NCBI GenBank assembly: GCA_013368325.1
Contig: JAACJK010000164.1
Coordinates: 1,509,926-1,573,925, forward strand
Length of the DNA stretch: 64,000 nucleotides
Origin: Ephemerocybe angulata
Taxonomy: Eukaryota; Basidiomycota; Agaricomycetes; Agaricales; Psathyrellaceae
Reading direction: 5' to 3'
The position numbers and the translations under genes were made by a program. The notes beneath the pieces are model-generated. The model was not told the DNA's origin. It saw only the letters and a program-made list of their open reading frames with translations, and did no database searches. This document shows, piece after piece, positions 1-13,112 of this stretch (position 1 is its first letter; every line of letters starts with the position of its first letter).

Positions 1-1439
1 ATACGGAGACCATACTTCCTTGCCCATGCAAATGCCTTCAGCGCATACCTAAGAGCATTTGTTAGCCCGTCGAAATGAGACATGCATGGTTAAACTCACT
101 TCCAAGAGACGCCTTCCAAGAAAGGTTCGTTCGCCCGCTTTTCCACCGCCCAAAATCCGATTGGAAGACGAATATAATTGAGACCCGCAGCAGCAATCTC
201 AGCAAAATCCTTCTCCGTCTACAATGATGTCAATCGGGGTGTATTGGGAGTGTGAGAATCAAAGTGACGTACGATAAAAGTCTTGTAGTGATCCTCTAGC
301 TGGTTCAAGCCACCGCCAGCGGTATCCTTGGCCATGTTATCGCAGAGGGTCCACTCATCAACGGCAGGCGTTGGGTTATTGATGTATTTCTGGTAAAGTG
401 CTGGTGCGCTACATTGAAAGACACGTCACAAAGTGGCCAAGGAGCTTGTGGGAATGTCACCGACATAAACTAGAAACAGTGTGTCACGCGTTAGCCAAGA
501 ATATCCAAGAAAACTTGGGGAGCACGTACAGGTTCGGGGTTCAACCAGCCGCCAATGTTGACACTGTAAACGATAAACAGTAAGAATCAGCAGGAACCAT
601 AGCTGTTGCACATACCCTCGGATTTTGTCCACTCCGTAGTTGAACGTTTCATTGATAGCTGGACTCCACTCCTGAGGCTTGCCGCCACTTGAGTAGGGGT
701 TGTTTGGATCATAGTACCAGTATCCACCGAATTTGTTTTGATACTTGAACGTCGTGCCATCTTCCATGGTGACCGTGCTTCCATCGCCTCCCGAGACAAC
801 ATTCTGGGGCTTGTTGGGTGTCTTGCCCCCCGTTGAATCTGAATCAGTATTTGACCCGGTGCTGTCTCCTGTCTTCCCTGAACTGCTTCCATCTTTCTTC
901 TTGAAAACGGTGAAATAAAGGGGAATAACGACTGCGGCAGCAATGAGGATGAGGGCGATGATAGCCCCAATAATCATGATCTTCCGGCGAGACTTGGCCT
1001 TGGGTGGTGCATAGACATTGTTCTTTTCGTTAAGAGCACGAGAATGGCCGACAGGGGACATGGGAACATCGTCAGGAAATCCAGCGGGTTCGTCACGGTA
1101 GGGGCCCGATCGGGTATCGTTGAGAGCGTACACGGAACCATACTCCGAGGGGTTTCCGCCAGGGATACTGCGGTTGGAGGAGGCAAAAGAGTCACGGAAA
1201 TCTGGCTGGCTGGTATCATTTCCGCCGTAGAGTTGAGCGGCCATGAACCTGGGCTGGCCAGCGCCGGGAGGAACGCCGCTGTAGCCATCGTTCATGGAGA
1301 ACTGCGACTGACTGGGAAGGGGTGAAGGAGGGGCGTTGTAGAGGGCGTTAGAATCCTCGGTGGTCAAAGGAAGCGGGTCATATACAATATTCCCTGATGG
1401 TTGGCCTGGGTTGGCCATGATGAAAGGATGGAAGGGCAA
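1..1439 (-). CDS. Glucan 1,3-beta-glucosidase, GH5 family, type II membrane form (partial)
   Basis: This is a cell-wall exo-beta-1,3-glucanase that should hydrolyse beta-1,3-glucan outside the plasma membrane. The N-terminal ~150 residues are polar, Pro/Ser/Asn-rich and probably cytosolic. One transmembrane anchor follows at about residues 154-178 (IIGAIIALILIAAAVVIPLY), then a Ser/Gly/Thr-rich stalk. The catalytic region opens with GGYWYYDPNNPYSSGG and, after an intron, VNIGGWLNPEPV, the typical start of fungal membrane-anchored GH5 exoglucanases. Further exons give WTLCDNMAKDTAGGGLNQLE and, past an intron at about 225-275, NYIRLPIGFWAVE. The gene leaves the window at base 1, so the catalytic glutamates are not visible. 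A second in-frame Met eight codons in (MANPGQPSG) is an equally good start. The family call is firm; the exact substrate is inferred. Confidence 0.88.
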
Positions 1440-1573
1440 GTGGAAGTAGAAGACGAAGAGGCGAAAACACTACGTTGACCGGTCGGAGCTGGAACCATCC
1501 ACATCAATTTCCCAAACAGGCGATCACAGATCCCCGCCCACACTCAATTGTCCTGTCTACAACTATATACATT

Positions 1574-4500
1574 TCACCCTTGTCCCTGTCCCTGCTGTCC
1601 CTGCTGCTGCTGGTTTTGCTGCTCTCGGAGCTGCTGTGCTGCCTGCTGCTGCATCTGACGGGGGAAAAGTATTAGCTTAGTTACTCCTATCTTAGTTGTT
1701 GTGTGCAGATCCCGGCTTACCATCATGTGCATCCTTAGCTGGTTCAAGCTGGCCATTTGTTGTTGATCGGGCGAAAAGCCCAGGTAATGGCCGTTGCTAA
1801 GTCTTCCTGTGTTCGTCCCAGACGGTGCGGACAGCACTGTCTGACCGACGGTAGCAGGAGACGGCGAGTTGGCACCGATGGTACCGTTCAGATGCGGCGA
1901 ATTCACGCCGTGTGCAGGCGAGGCTGTGGGATCACGGTTGACGAGAGAACTAGCGGTCGTATTTCCGTTCATCGCAGTTGTGGATGCACTGCCAGCCATG
2001 TGGGCGCTTAGCGAACGCGAATTCTGCAGCTGCAGGATCTGCTGACTGGTCAATCGCGTGCCTCCAGCAACACCAGCCGGCGCGCTAGGCGTCGATATTC
2101 GGGCGATAACGTTCGTCCCTTGAAGTTGTGATGCAACACTGCCCGCCTGGTTCGCTTGGCCGACTTGGGCTTGGTTTTGCGCCGCCGCACGTGCCTGAGC
2201 CTGCAGCAACAGTTGGTGCTGCATCTGCTGAGGTGTCAGCTGGGGGATAGGTTGCGTGGACGGCCCCGCTTGGGTTTGAAGTTGGCCTTGCGGCTGAGGC
2301 TGTGATTGCTGTGGATGTGTAGTCTGAAGAGCTGCCTGTGACTGAGGCGCTATCTATATCGCAGATGTCAATGCGAGTCTTCAGAAATACAGCCAGAATG
2401 TGAAACATACAGGCTGAGGAACGCCTGCCAAACGAGGGGCATTTTTAGCAGTCAGCTCGTCTTGCCTTGCCCTTGCCTTTTGGAGCTCTGCTAACTGTGC
2501 AGCTTCCCGCTCGGCTTTTTGGCGACTCAATTCTGCCGGCGTAACCTTAGGAAGCTTGTGTAGCTGAATATGCGTGTCGTGCATTTGAGCCTGAGGTTTC
2601 CGTTGATTGGCTACAACAAGTAATGAGTACGAGGCCGCCGCATAACTGCTGAGGAACGCACTAAGATTTTTCTGAACTTGTTCCTGGCGCTTCCTGGACG
2701 CTTTTCGAACCGACTCTCCGATATGGAAATGGCGTCGCCGCTTCTTGGGGTCGCTACCAGCCGCTAGTGAAGGGGCTTGTTGGCTCGACACACTGGCACT
2801 AGCCAAGCGCTTCACGCCCCTAGTTGTCATCGATGTTGAGGGTGTTACAGTCGGGATCAATTCTCCGTCTGCATTAGAGCCAGAAGCCTGCCCTTGTTCA
2901 TCAGGCTGACTGTCGTTGTGCGAGACGAGGCTCTTCGCCTGCAAATCCGACGCCCATTTCGCCCTCCACTTATCTTGGCAATCACCAGCGGTCCGGCGGT
3001 CAGATGGTGTAGTCAAACGAGCACCATTGAAACACTCGGCGATAAGGTTCCAATTTCCTGGGTATCTGTCAATGAGGGACTTGAGGAGAAGCTCATCATT
3101 CGTGCTCCAGTGTTGGTCATTGTTGCGCGGTTGTCTCAGATCCTTGGGCTGGAGCCCATCGCCCTTTCCCGTCTTGACCTTAAAATCAAAGAGTTCTGTC
3201 GCAAAGTCAGTAAGTAGGTACTTTCGAGTATAAACTATGAACCTACCGCAGAGGCTTTCCTCGGTGATCCGACTAGTCGAATCTGGATCCGCAGGAATAG
3301 CGTACTCTTCCATCGGTAGCCAGTGACCATCTTTCCAACGCTTCGCAGGTTCGAGAGGGCCTAATAACGTCGGCTTTACGGTCATGAACTGATTACTCGG
3401 CAGAACTTTCGTGTAGTTAGTCTCCTCTACACGTTTGTTGGGGTCGTCCTTGTCGGCGCTTCGACTCGACCTCTTCTTCGTCGGCTCAGGAACGACTGGT
3501 GGCGCTACGTCGAGCATACCGAATGGTTGCAACTCCGGAAACAACGTGTCGAGACCAAGGGCATGGAGGATGTCGTTCTCAGCTGAATCGCGTGCTCCAA
3601 GATGTGGGAAGGAATCCAAGTCCTCCGGGCCAATGAAGAGTTTGTCTGAGGGGCCATATACAATCTTTTCGCGCATAGGTGCATAAGCGCTAATCTTCCC
3701 TTTGGTGAGATTCGCCTTGTTCTCGTCGGTGTCACCATTTACCGAATGCGAGCTCGACTTCGAACCCAACATCGGGTCTTTCGACGTCGCCTTCAGCCCG
3801 ATTACTTCAGTGTCTTGCAAGTCTTGTTTGACATCCGTGTCGCCAACTTGCAGCGCGGAGGCATCGTCAAAGTCCTCCTGTTTGGGTTTCACTGCTGCAG
3901 CCGCCTCGGCTTCTTTTGCTTCCGCTCTCGCGTTCTCTTCCTCCTTCAGGTCGTCAGTCCCGTCCAGAGCTCCTTGAATTTCAGCGTTCGTGTCGAGTGG
4001 GTTGATAACGTCCTTTGGGTCGATGGCCTCGTTATCCATGTCGTCGTCGTCAGAAGTGTAGTCCACATTGAGCAAAGACTTGGAACTTTGTCTCGATTCC
4101 TCAGGCTCTTCCATGGTGACATCCACCGCCTCCTGGTCGATGTCCATACCGGAATCAAGCACACCCTGTTCAATATCCTCCTCCTCCACAGGTTTCCACT
4201 TGACACAAACGCCATGCGCCACACGTTCATCCCAAGATTTAAGCGCGTGCCACTCAAGAACCGCTGTTGAAATGTTGTATGCAAGAGCAAGCTTCCACTT
4301 CCGTTCTTCCCGGAAGTCTGTCCTCATCCATTTCTGTGTCCTTCGCTCAATAAGGGTTGCAATACCGCTCAAGAGAAGGGGCTTACCATCTCGTCCATAA
4401 GATAGTCCCAGTGCGTTTTCATCAAACCTCCAACACCACGCTGCTTTTTGGTTTGCCTAAACGACCAGCGGCCCTCCGCTTTGAGCTTCTCGATACGTTC

Positions 4501-5848
4501 CACCGTGCGAATGAGTCTCAGCTCGGCAATAGCAACCTGTGGGTCATACTTCAATCCCGCACTAAGAGAGGACTAGGGATATACATACCGACCAGTCTTT
4601 AGTGCTCAAGCACTTTGTTGATCGCTTCATACGTGTGTAAACCGGGTTAGCAATAACAGAGGCAGCCCAACGATTGAAGCCCATGGGGAGGTCATCAGAC
4701 TTCTTGTCAGAGCGGTCCTTCTTGCGTTTACTAGCCTTTTTCCGGTTGAACTCTGCAGGAAGGATCGAAGGGTGAGGAAGGGTATAGTCTATTTTGTGGA
4801 AGTTATGGAGTTCGGGCATTTCAGCAGGCAAGACCTGGTTGGGAAGAGGGGTGACCACGACGGTGCTTTGTTCGATGGATAGTGAAGGTTCGAGAGGCGC
4901 AGGGATAACAATCGGACTCCTGTGTGCGATGAATAGACTCGGTGAGATCCCCACTTCTGTCGGTGTGGCTTTTAGGGGGACACGCTCTGGTTGTTGCGTG
5001 TCCTTTTGGGAAGTTGGTGTCTGCCTCAGTAAAGTGTCTGGTTTGGGTAGGAAGCGTTCGTCCAAGAAGAGTGGTTGTGAATTGCCCTCGAGGGGGGTAA
5101 TAGGAACGAATAAAGCTTCCGTTCGAGCTTCACTTTTGGTTGAGCGGGGTATAGCAGGATAGACAAGCTCGCTGGGTGTTGACGACGTGTGGGCGTCTAC
5201 ATTCATGACGGCTTCACCCTCTACTTTATCCTTCGTGGTTTTCTTCATCTTAACCTCGGCTGGTTGCTCGTCTTCCCTGTGTGTCTTGCTTGAGTGAGAA
5301 GACGCCCTGGTTGACTTGGAGGATTCCTCTGCCACATCTTTCTGCGAATTCCCAATCAAGTCTAGTTCATCGCGTTCGTCGTCTGTGTCCTCGCCTCCTT
5401 CATCAGGTTGTGGGATTGAAGAAGAAGAATTCTTGTTCGACGAGCTTGGGAGTGTCAATTTGATGTCTAGAGATGCTGAAATGGGGGCGTCCGCTGAATT
5501 ATCGAGTAACTTCGCGACATGATGCTTGATAAAGCCTTGCTCGCCCCTGCCACCGGCTTTAGATTCTTCGCGGTGCAATCCTGGGACATACTCACTGTTT
5601 GTGAAGGTCAAAATCACTCATAAACAACTGCAGTTCCTCCCCCTCGTCGTCGGAGTCCTGTGCCACAGAACCGATGCCATGTCTTTGGCGCATTAATTGG
5701 TACATTTGGCCAAGCAATTCATTTCTTCGGGTTGTGATAGCTCTGAGGAGTGGCGCGTCATGACGTGTTTAGAAAGTTATAGACAGAATATTTACTCTAG
5801 CTGAGCTACGCGGGTTTGGATGGGGTCGTCAGAAGGGACATTAGGCAT
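1574..5848 (-). CDS. EAF1: NuA4 histone acetyltransferase scaffold subunit Eaf1/Vid21 (HSA and SANT domains)
   Basis: Scaffold protein of the NuA4 histone H4/H2A acetyltransferase complex, acting in the nucleus. The N-terminus (MPNVPSDDPIQTRVAQLE) is followed by a long acidic, Ser-rich region. An HSA domain is split by an intron near 4370-4390: KLKAEGRWSFRQTKKQ and THWDYLMDEM, then RRTQKWMRTDFREERKWK. A SANT/Myb domain lies at about 3010-3120 (HWSTNDELLLKSLIDRYPGN, DCQDKWRAKW), followed by a basic helix with KKRRRHFH. The C-terminus is Gln/Ala-rich and ends in a polyglutamine tract (1574-1670). The HSA-then-SANT order with a polyQ tail is diagnostic of Eaf1/Vid21 rather than Swr1 or Ino80, because no helicase is present. 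It is divergent from DLD, with about 140 bp between start codons. Confidence 0.86.
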
Positions 5849-5989
5849 GGTTGTGTTCGAGGTAGTTAAAGCAGGATGATAGTCGAGAACAGAAGAGTCG
5901 TGGGAACAAGTGGATGGTGAGACCATAAATAGCAAGGAACAACCCCACGGGGCGTCCAAGAGGCTACTCACCCCGATTGCTTCCCTGCC
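5849..5989. promoter_or_regulatory. Shared intergenic region of the divergent EAF1 / DLD pair
   Basis: Only 141 bp separate the two start codons, so both core promoters must lie here or overlap the genes. I see no clear TATA box. Bidirectional control is inferred from spacing alone. Confidence 0.45.
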
Positions 5990-8383
5990 ATGCTCAAAAG
6001 TTCTTCTATTCGGTCTTTGCCCTTCCGTCTGGCCGCCCAGCGTCGATTTATCCAGAGCCAGTCTCGCCCCAGCACCGTCTTACCACCCAGGCTAAGCTAT
6101 AACCCATGGTCTTCTGCTTTCAGGGGTTCCGTAGGAACTAGGGCGCTCTTGCAAGCAGTTGTGTACTCTCTAGTGATTGTTGGCACGGCCTCGGCTTTTG
6201 GTCTCCAGGTACCTGTACGGATTGTAGCTTACCCGAATAGCCTTTGACTTATGAACGCGGACCAAAGCGCAAAGACAATCCAGATTCGGACCCATATCCC
6301 TCGAAGCAGAATGTCGCGACTGCAATTGAAGAACTCAAGCGGGCGTTCCCCGATCCCGGTTTCCTTGCAACAGACGCCGAGTCCTTAAAGACGTATGGAT
6401 CATCTGAGCACTCATACCATCCTGTATCCCCACACGCGGCGGTTGTAGGTTCAGTTCTCAATGGACGCTTTGTTATTTCCTCACCCAGGCAATTAATATA
6501 GGTTAGGCCTAAGTCAACAGAAGATGTCGTGAAAATCATCAATATTGCCCGAAAATACCATGTACCCGTCGTACCCTACAGTGGGGCTACCAGTCTTGAG
6601 GGCCATTTCGCTGGGGTACCGTGTTTGCCCTGTCAGGAAGCGGAATGTTATTACTTACGAAACTTGCATGAAGATATCTGGAGGAAGCATATGCATTGAC
6701 ATGTCGGGCATGGACAGGATAATTAACATCAATGGTAAGGGGATACTATACACTCTCCAGAATCTGCTACTCAAGCACCGTCGGCAGTCCCTGATGCCGA
6801 CTTGACTTGCCAGTCTGGCGCCAGATGGGAAGACATTAACCAGACTTTGAAAACGAAGGGTATCCCCCTCTTTTTCCCATTGGACCCTGGACCAGGCGCG
6901 GTACGACGACCTTTCTACTCCCGCCATCTGGGGTGGCGACTCATGCCATTGTTCTTTAGACGATTGGGGGTATGATTGGCACTGGATGCAGCGGCAGTGC
7001 GTTCGACCTGCCTATATTACCGATGTGCAGACGCTAACTGCTCACTAGCCAATGCCGTGCGATACGGTACCGCGCGATCGGAGTGGTTTATTAGTATTGT
7101 GAGCACCTCTCTGATTCGCTCTGCCGGTCGCCAACGCCTTCCATAGACTGTTGTGCTACCCGATGGCTCAGTTGTCAAGACCCGAAGCAGAGCCAGGAAA
7201 TCATCGGCTGGTTTTGACACTACTAAGCTTTTCATCGGAGCTGAAGGGACCCTTGGAATTGTCACTGAAGGTGGGTCTTCAGTGGACGTGCCACTTTACT
7301 CGCGTTGAATCACCTTCATGTCCAGCGACGTTGAGGCTGGCTCCAGTGGTGCCGACAAAGGTCGCGATGGCTCAGTTCCCCTCGGTGGAACATGCTGTCA
7401 ACGCAGTCCAGGAGATCTTGACTTCCCCCCATGGATCGCATATTCGTAAGTACTTACATTATGACGGCAGAGGTAAGCTTATACCACCATACAGAATGCA
7501 TCGAACTCTTGGACGATAACAGTGCGTGCCTCTGTTTGCATCCTGCAGAACCTACGGTTTAAACTGGGGTGTATTAGTGATGCACGCCATAAACGACGCT
7601 GGATTTGTGGACCGTCCCTATCCTGTTCAAGACACTTTATTCTTTAAGATTCAAGGTGACCTATCAATGGTGAAGGAGACAGCCAAAGTCGTGAAGGCGT
7701 GCTCCAAGAAGCACGGCGGCACGTCATTCCAATTCGCAACGTCGGACGCTGAAGCAGACGAAATGTGGACAAATCGCAAATATGCTCTCATGTCCACTAT
7801 CGCGGCAAATCCTGGCTACCGGTGCTGGACCACGGATGTCTGGTAAGCGCGCTCGTTATCCCCCCATCCTGCTCTATTTATCACTACGAGCAGCGTCCCT
7901 GTATCCCGCCTTCCCGAGCTCGTGCAAGAAACCAAGAAGGATCTCTCCGCACACAACCTCCGAAGCACGATTGTCGGCCACGTTGGCGATGGTAATTTCC
8001 ACGCTCTCATTCTGTTCAAAGATGACGATGAGCTCAAGACGGTCGAGGATGCCGTCCACCGCCTGGTGCACCGAGCGCTGGCTCTTGATGGTACCTGTGA
8101 GTTTCGACTGAGCAGTCTGACGCCCAATGGGACCAAATTTGACGTATTATACCAGGTACCGGAGAGCACGGTGTCGGTGTTGGAAAGAAAGAATACCTGA
8201 CTGACGAACTAGGCGAGAGCACTGTAGAGTTAATGCGCACTGTTAAGCGAGCCATCGACCCAACCAACATCATGAACCCGGGTAAAGTAAGTATTGTGTT
8301 AGCACTTCGGGAATACCACCAACTCACTCTATGACTCGCTATTTCAGTTGTACCCCACGAGGAAGGGAGACGAAAAGAAATAA
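5990..8383 (+). CDS. DLD1: Mitochondrial D-lactate dehydrogenase (cytochrome), FAD-linked
   Basis: Oxidises D-lactate to pyruvate and passes electrons to cytochrome c; it should sit in the inner mitochondrial membrane. The N-terminus is Arg/Ser-rich (MLKSSSIRSLPFRLAAQRR), like a mitochondrial presequence. A hydrophobic segment follows (LLQAVVYSLVIVGTASAFGL). The FAD-binding PCMH domain shows ARKYHVPVVPYSGATSLEGH, SGGSICIDMSGMDRIININ, FPLDPGPGATIGGMIGTGCS and FIGAEGTLGIVTE. The C-terminal FAD-oxidase domain shows VGHVGDGNFHALILF, GTCTGEHGVGVGKKEYL and IDPTNIMNPGK. The gene is cut into about ten exons by introns of 50-100 nt, and all the splice joins I traced keep the frame. The close relative D-2-hydroxyglutarate dehydrogenase has a similar fold, but the membrane segment and motif spacing favour D-lactate dehydrogenase. 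Confidence 0.88.
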
Positions 8384-8467
8384 AGAATCTATTAGAATAA
8401 GTGCAAATGTTAGAGTAGAAATACTGTTCATCGCCGAATACCAAACAATCACTGTCAAGGAAAAACA

Positions 8468-11400
8468 CTACAAATCGCTATCGATCTGTTTCACAAATTG
8501 CATCTTGGACATTGCGTCCCTCGCTTCAGCCTCCGCAAAAATGGCCACTTCCTTAGCCACCGTCAGCTTCTTATCCAACTCATCGGCAGTCATCGGTCGC
8601 ACGTCCCCATTCTCCCCCGCAGTCAGCCCAATCGACTCAAACCGTCGCAAAGAGTTTCCAAGCCGAGGGAGGAAACCCTGCTTGTCCCATCCGTTATCGT
8701 TGAAGGTGAGAACAGCCTTGACGGCAGCTGTGTTGATGTCCCGATGGAGCTCCTCCAACTTCGAAAGCTGGACCTCCATCCACCTCGCTCGGCGTTCCAG
8801 TGCCAAAGTCAGAGCAGCCACTTCGTCGTCCTTCCCATGCCCATCCTCCCCTCCCTCGTCCAAGAAATCGTCTCCTTTAAGCATGTCTCGCAGCACACCG
8901 TCGAACGAGGAGCTGTCGTCCCAAGTCGTCCGCGGAAGGAGGCGGAGAAGGTCGGAAATCGTTTGGGTCAGGGTCTCCAATAGTTGCTGGAATGAAGATA
9001 CCGCTGTATCAATCGAACCAGATGGGACGTTATTGGCAAAGGATCCGCCTCCAACGGACAACGCCGAAAGCGCATGAACGAGCGGTCCATATTCTAAGGG
9101 CATTTTGGCGGTGGAACTTAATTTCTGCAAGTCAAAGAAAGGGTGGTTCACCAGGTCCATGCCAGGGTGAAAGCGACTAATCTCCTCCAGAAGCTCCTCG
9201 GTGGTCAAGCGATGCCTTGAAACGGGAGATTTCGAAGGGCTAAGGAGTTGTGCACTGGCGCCAGGGCTTTCGGCAGTTTGTACGCCGCGCCCATCATGAA
9301 CGGCCTCGTCTTCCTTAGGCGTCTTCACGGGCTTGTTCACGGGCTTGTTTTTCTTTGGCTTCTTCGACAAAATGGGTACCTGCACCTCTGGCTGGAGGTC
9401 CAGAACTGGAAGAGGCGGAGCAGTCTGCGCCCTAGAGGTTCGAGTCGCCTGTTTGGAGGTAGATGGGGCCGATGTCGTATCCCCACGCTTTGCCAGCTTC
9501 GTCGTCGATGGTTTCTCCTTCAGCAGAGGCTTTTCCTCCTTTCGAAAAGACTTGGGTCCACCCTGTTTGACCTTGTTTTGGTTGCTCGGAGTAGCAGGAG
9601 TTTTGTCAAGGTTTCGATGGTCGCTTATCGCCAGGATGGGGGTGACGGGGACCGAGACAACAGGGGAACCTTGAGACGACGTCGTCTCTTTTCCGTCCTT
9701 CTCAGCTCGGGGGAGGGCCACTTTAAGCTTCGAGGTACTGGCTTTCTCTGCCGCAACTCTCGCCTTCTCAGCAACTTTCTCAGCAGCTTTCTCGACAGCC
9801 GCCACCTTTTTCGCCGCCTTGCGAGCGGCCTTTTCCTGAGATTTGCTGGATAGGAGTGAGGCGCTCGGTTTAGTCGGAGATTGGTCTTCTTTAGGAGTAG
9901 CGGGGACAAGAGCAGGAAAGTCGAGAGCGGACAGCGGAGGAGCGGGAGAAGAGGCCGAAGCGGTGACTATACCGTGTTGACAGAGATGAAGGGTACATCA
10001 GTGGTTGCTCGACGTAGGTAGGGCATACCAAGGAAATGGGGAGGGAGTAAACGAGAAGCCGATTTGCATGATTCTTGACTTGGAATGTTGCGAGTCCACG
10101 AGTTCGATGGTATATCAATGCCGATAGAAGACATTCCGCACTGACAAAGCGGCACTTGGTACACAGGCCTCCCTCCCCTAATAGTGAAGCGAAAAGTACT
10201 CACCAGCTTGATTCGACTCCGACAATGTAGGTATGCCGCCGTGATGGGTATTCAAAGACTGGTTTCCGCCAGCAACCATTCCCAGGCCAGGTGGTGGTCC
10301 ATACGCCATCGAGTTGAAATCGCGAGCTTGAGGGGGCCCGAAACTAGCTGACATGATTGCAGGGTCTGCAAACGGCTGGTTCGACTTGTAGAGCGAATGC
10401 GAGTCTATCAAAGATGGTCAGTAAACAGGAGCATTCCGGTATAGAGGAAAAACATACCGTTCAATGGCTTCTGGAACTCTCGCTCTCTACTAACTTGAAT
10501 GAACTCGCGCAACTGAGCTTCGCTCACGTCGTTGTCGAACGGCTGGAAGCGAGACTGGGGAGTATACGGCGATTGCGAGTGAAGAAGGGGGGAGTTCATC
10601 ATAGAAGGGGGTTGAGAGCTTCCATAGTCGTTTGGTTGAGCGTCCCAGCGAAGCTGCGATAGTCCCGGCGGCGCAGCATGGTCTTCGAGAGACGCATGCA
10701 GACTGTTCCCATCTGCAAGTGCCATATGAGTCGCTCCGTTGAGAGGCGAAGACGCCAAGGACGAACTCTGACGACCGCGCGCAAAGCCAAAACGTGAAAC
10801 CTTCCTGTCTTCGTCAACTGGTATATAGGGCGGCGCTGGATGAGAAATTGGTGCTGGCGCTCGTTCCGCGGAGTCTGAAAAGGGGTTAAACGAGCCCATG
10901 TAATTGCTGAGCTTCTCCACACCGGGCGATGGGGAAGCTCCTAGGCCACGGTTTAGAACAGGATCGAAGATGGAACGAGACGCCGGGCGGGGATATCCAA
11001 GTCCAGGGGGAGGGACAGACAGCTGAGGGTTCTGGCGTAATGCTGGGAATGCATCGACATAGGAGCCGTGGAACGGTGTGCTAGCATCCATTTCGAGTTC
11101 TGGCAAAACATCCGTAGCATCCGCTTGATCGGCCAACTTTGGGTCCAGGTTGAAGCTGAACCCCCCTCCGTTTTCTCCGCTGAGGGTTTGGAGTGTTCTG
11201 TCAAACTCTGGGAAAGGGCTGATATTCGTGGCTGGCACAAAGGTTTCTCTCCGAGCCTTAACGTCGTCCAGAAGAGCGCGAGCAGCATTTGACATCTGGT
11301 AGGACGACTGTGATGCGAGAAGAGGCGTTTGGGGAGAGTCAGTGGCATGGCGAGGAGGCCGACTTGGAGATGGTATGCCAGGTGGAGCAGTCAAACCAGG

Positions 11401-13112
11401 GGGCACAGCAGGAACAGGGACCACAGGCAGAGGAACGATGGCCGGCGATGGCGCCTGCTCTACAGATGCTGGTCTCGACGGAAGAGGTACAGGAGCTTCT
11501 TGAGGCAAAGAACCCGCATCTGACTCCGTGGTCACAGAAGGTGCCGGCGAATTCGTTTCTCTAACCAACGTTGTGCCATCTTTCTCCTTTTTCAATCTGA
11601 ATGTCTTTGCTTCAACCACAGGAGAAGGGAGGGGCACAGGCCTAGGAACAATAGCGGCAGCGGATAGGGCGGGCGTCGACGGACGAGACGCATTGGTTGC
11701 TGTGCTTGTCGACGCACCGGATTTCCGATCAGGACGAACTGTGCTGGCTTTCGACTCGGTGCTGGTAGTTTGACTGGACGGTGTGACCTTGGTTTGTCGT
11801 GTAGTTGCGTTCCTTCGCGTTTGTCGAACAAGGGATGACGATGGTAGCGGTGCGTGCGTCGTCGAAGTTGGAGCCGTGACATTGTTCTTCTGACCCCACG
11901 ACGCTGCACGGGGCAAGGGTGCTAGGAAGGGCGTTTAGCGTCCTGCTTTTAACTGGAAGCAAGGCAAAACACACCATCTTCACCGTCCTTCTTTGACACA
12001 AGAGCGGCCTTGGCTCGGGTTTCCGTTGCCTTCATCGTGTGTTTCCTACAAGGACTATGTCAATACCAATTCTCCTGGCAAAGTTGCACTGTCACTAACA
12101 GCGTCGTCAGATCTTCTTTCGTAAAGCAATCCTTCTCGTCGCCCCACTCATGCAGGTTCATGCAATTGTGATCGTTGCACACTACATTGCGGAGGAAAGC
12201 CATACAATACTTCGTGGTGCCATAGCTGGCCCTCATGATGTCTCGTCCACCCCCGGGTGATGGTGCTCCATCGACAGCTGCGATTGCCCGTGCGGCATCT
12301 TCACGCCTGGTGTAGGTGATGTATAAGCCGATGACAGGACCACCTCCGCCAGGGGGTGTTCGCTTCTGGATCAGAATCTTGGAGATTTTGCCATATTGTC
12401 CAAAGTATTCGTTTGAGCGTAGCGTCGGAATGAGCTTAATGCGATATGTCAGTACGTTAGAGTTAGGTGATAGTGTAAAGTCGCACCTCTTCCTTGGCAA
12501 ACCGAGGACCAATCCCAACCACATACACAACATTCCGTTGAACAACCCGAACATTGGCTAACTGCTTCCTACCCAAGGACTCCAGCTCCTTCTTTTCCCG
12601 GTCGCGCTGCTTCTTTTGCTGCGTCAAACGCTTATGACTTTGACAAAAGGTCACTTCATGCATACCGTCGACGAAAGCACGTGAACTCACTCTTGCGTTG
12701 CGACAGGTTTGAACTCAATGCCTTCATCTGTGTATACGCGGCGACATGCAGGACAACGCTTGTTCAGGTTTTCTTTGATGTGGTGCCAGCAAAAACGGCA
12801 GATCTTTGAACGGGAATGAGAAGGTGTCGGAAACGACACTAAACCGATCGCACCTGATATCCGCACACACAAGGCTTAAAATTGAGATCAGAGATGTCCA
12901 TCTCCTCGAGGCAAAGAGGACAGTCCTGGTCTTCCTGTGAACACAAGGAGACGTAAGAAAGCGTACAGGGGATCTAGCAGCTATGGGCTCGCCTCTTCAT
13001 CGCTCCAATACGCGTCTTGGACACCGGCCAAAACATGGGACTTTGACTGGGGAACGGAGAGAATGGCGGGCGCGGGGAGGTTTGGATAGCCCTGGAGCTT
13101 CGTCGAGGCCAT
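8468..13112 (-). CDS. NOT4: CCR4-NOT complex subunit Not4, RING E3 ubiquitin ligase with RRM
   Basis: E3 ubiquitin ligase of the CCR4-NOT complex, active in mRNA turnover and co-translational quality control. I start at [18 protein letters not shown] (ATG at 13112). A C4C4 RING begins at about residue 45: [20 protein letters not shown], then [13 protein letters not shown] and RCPACR. A coiled, basic linker ([16 protein letters not shown]) leads to an RRM with [29 protein letters not shown] and [14 protein letters not shown], then a CCCH-like stretch ([18 protein letters not shown]). The remaining ~1000 residues are low-complexity Ser/Pro/Ala-rich sequence with an Ala/Lys/Glu-rich helix near 9700-9860 ([17 protein letters not shown]). 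Exon 1 ends in a GC donor, covered as a separate finding. The gene is long for the family because of its disordered tail. Confidence 0.9.

Noticed and set aside
587..1325. Open frames overlapping the glucanase exon in other frames
   Set aside because: The glucanase frame carries clear membrane-anchor and GH5 sequence. The others are shadow frames.
8331..9853. Long plus-strand open frames opposite the Not4 tail
   Set aside because: The minus-strand frame continues through Ala/Lys/Glu helices and joins to the Not4 exons. The plus-strand frames are Ser/Leu/Arg-rich shadows.
8468..9950. The 3' part of Not4 as a separate gene starting [11 protein letters not shown]
   Set aside because: The same frame extends upstream past that Met ([20 protein letters not shown]) without a start signal, so it is an exon of the longer gene.
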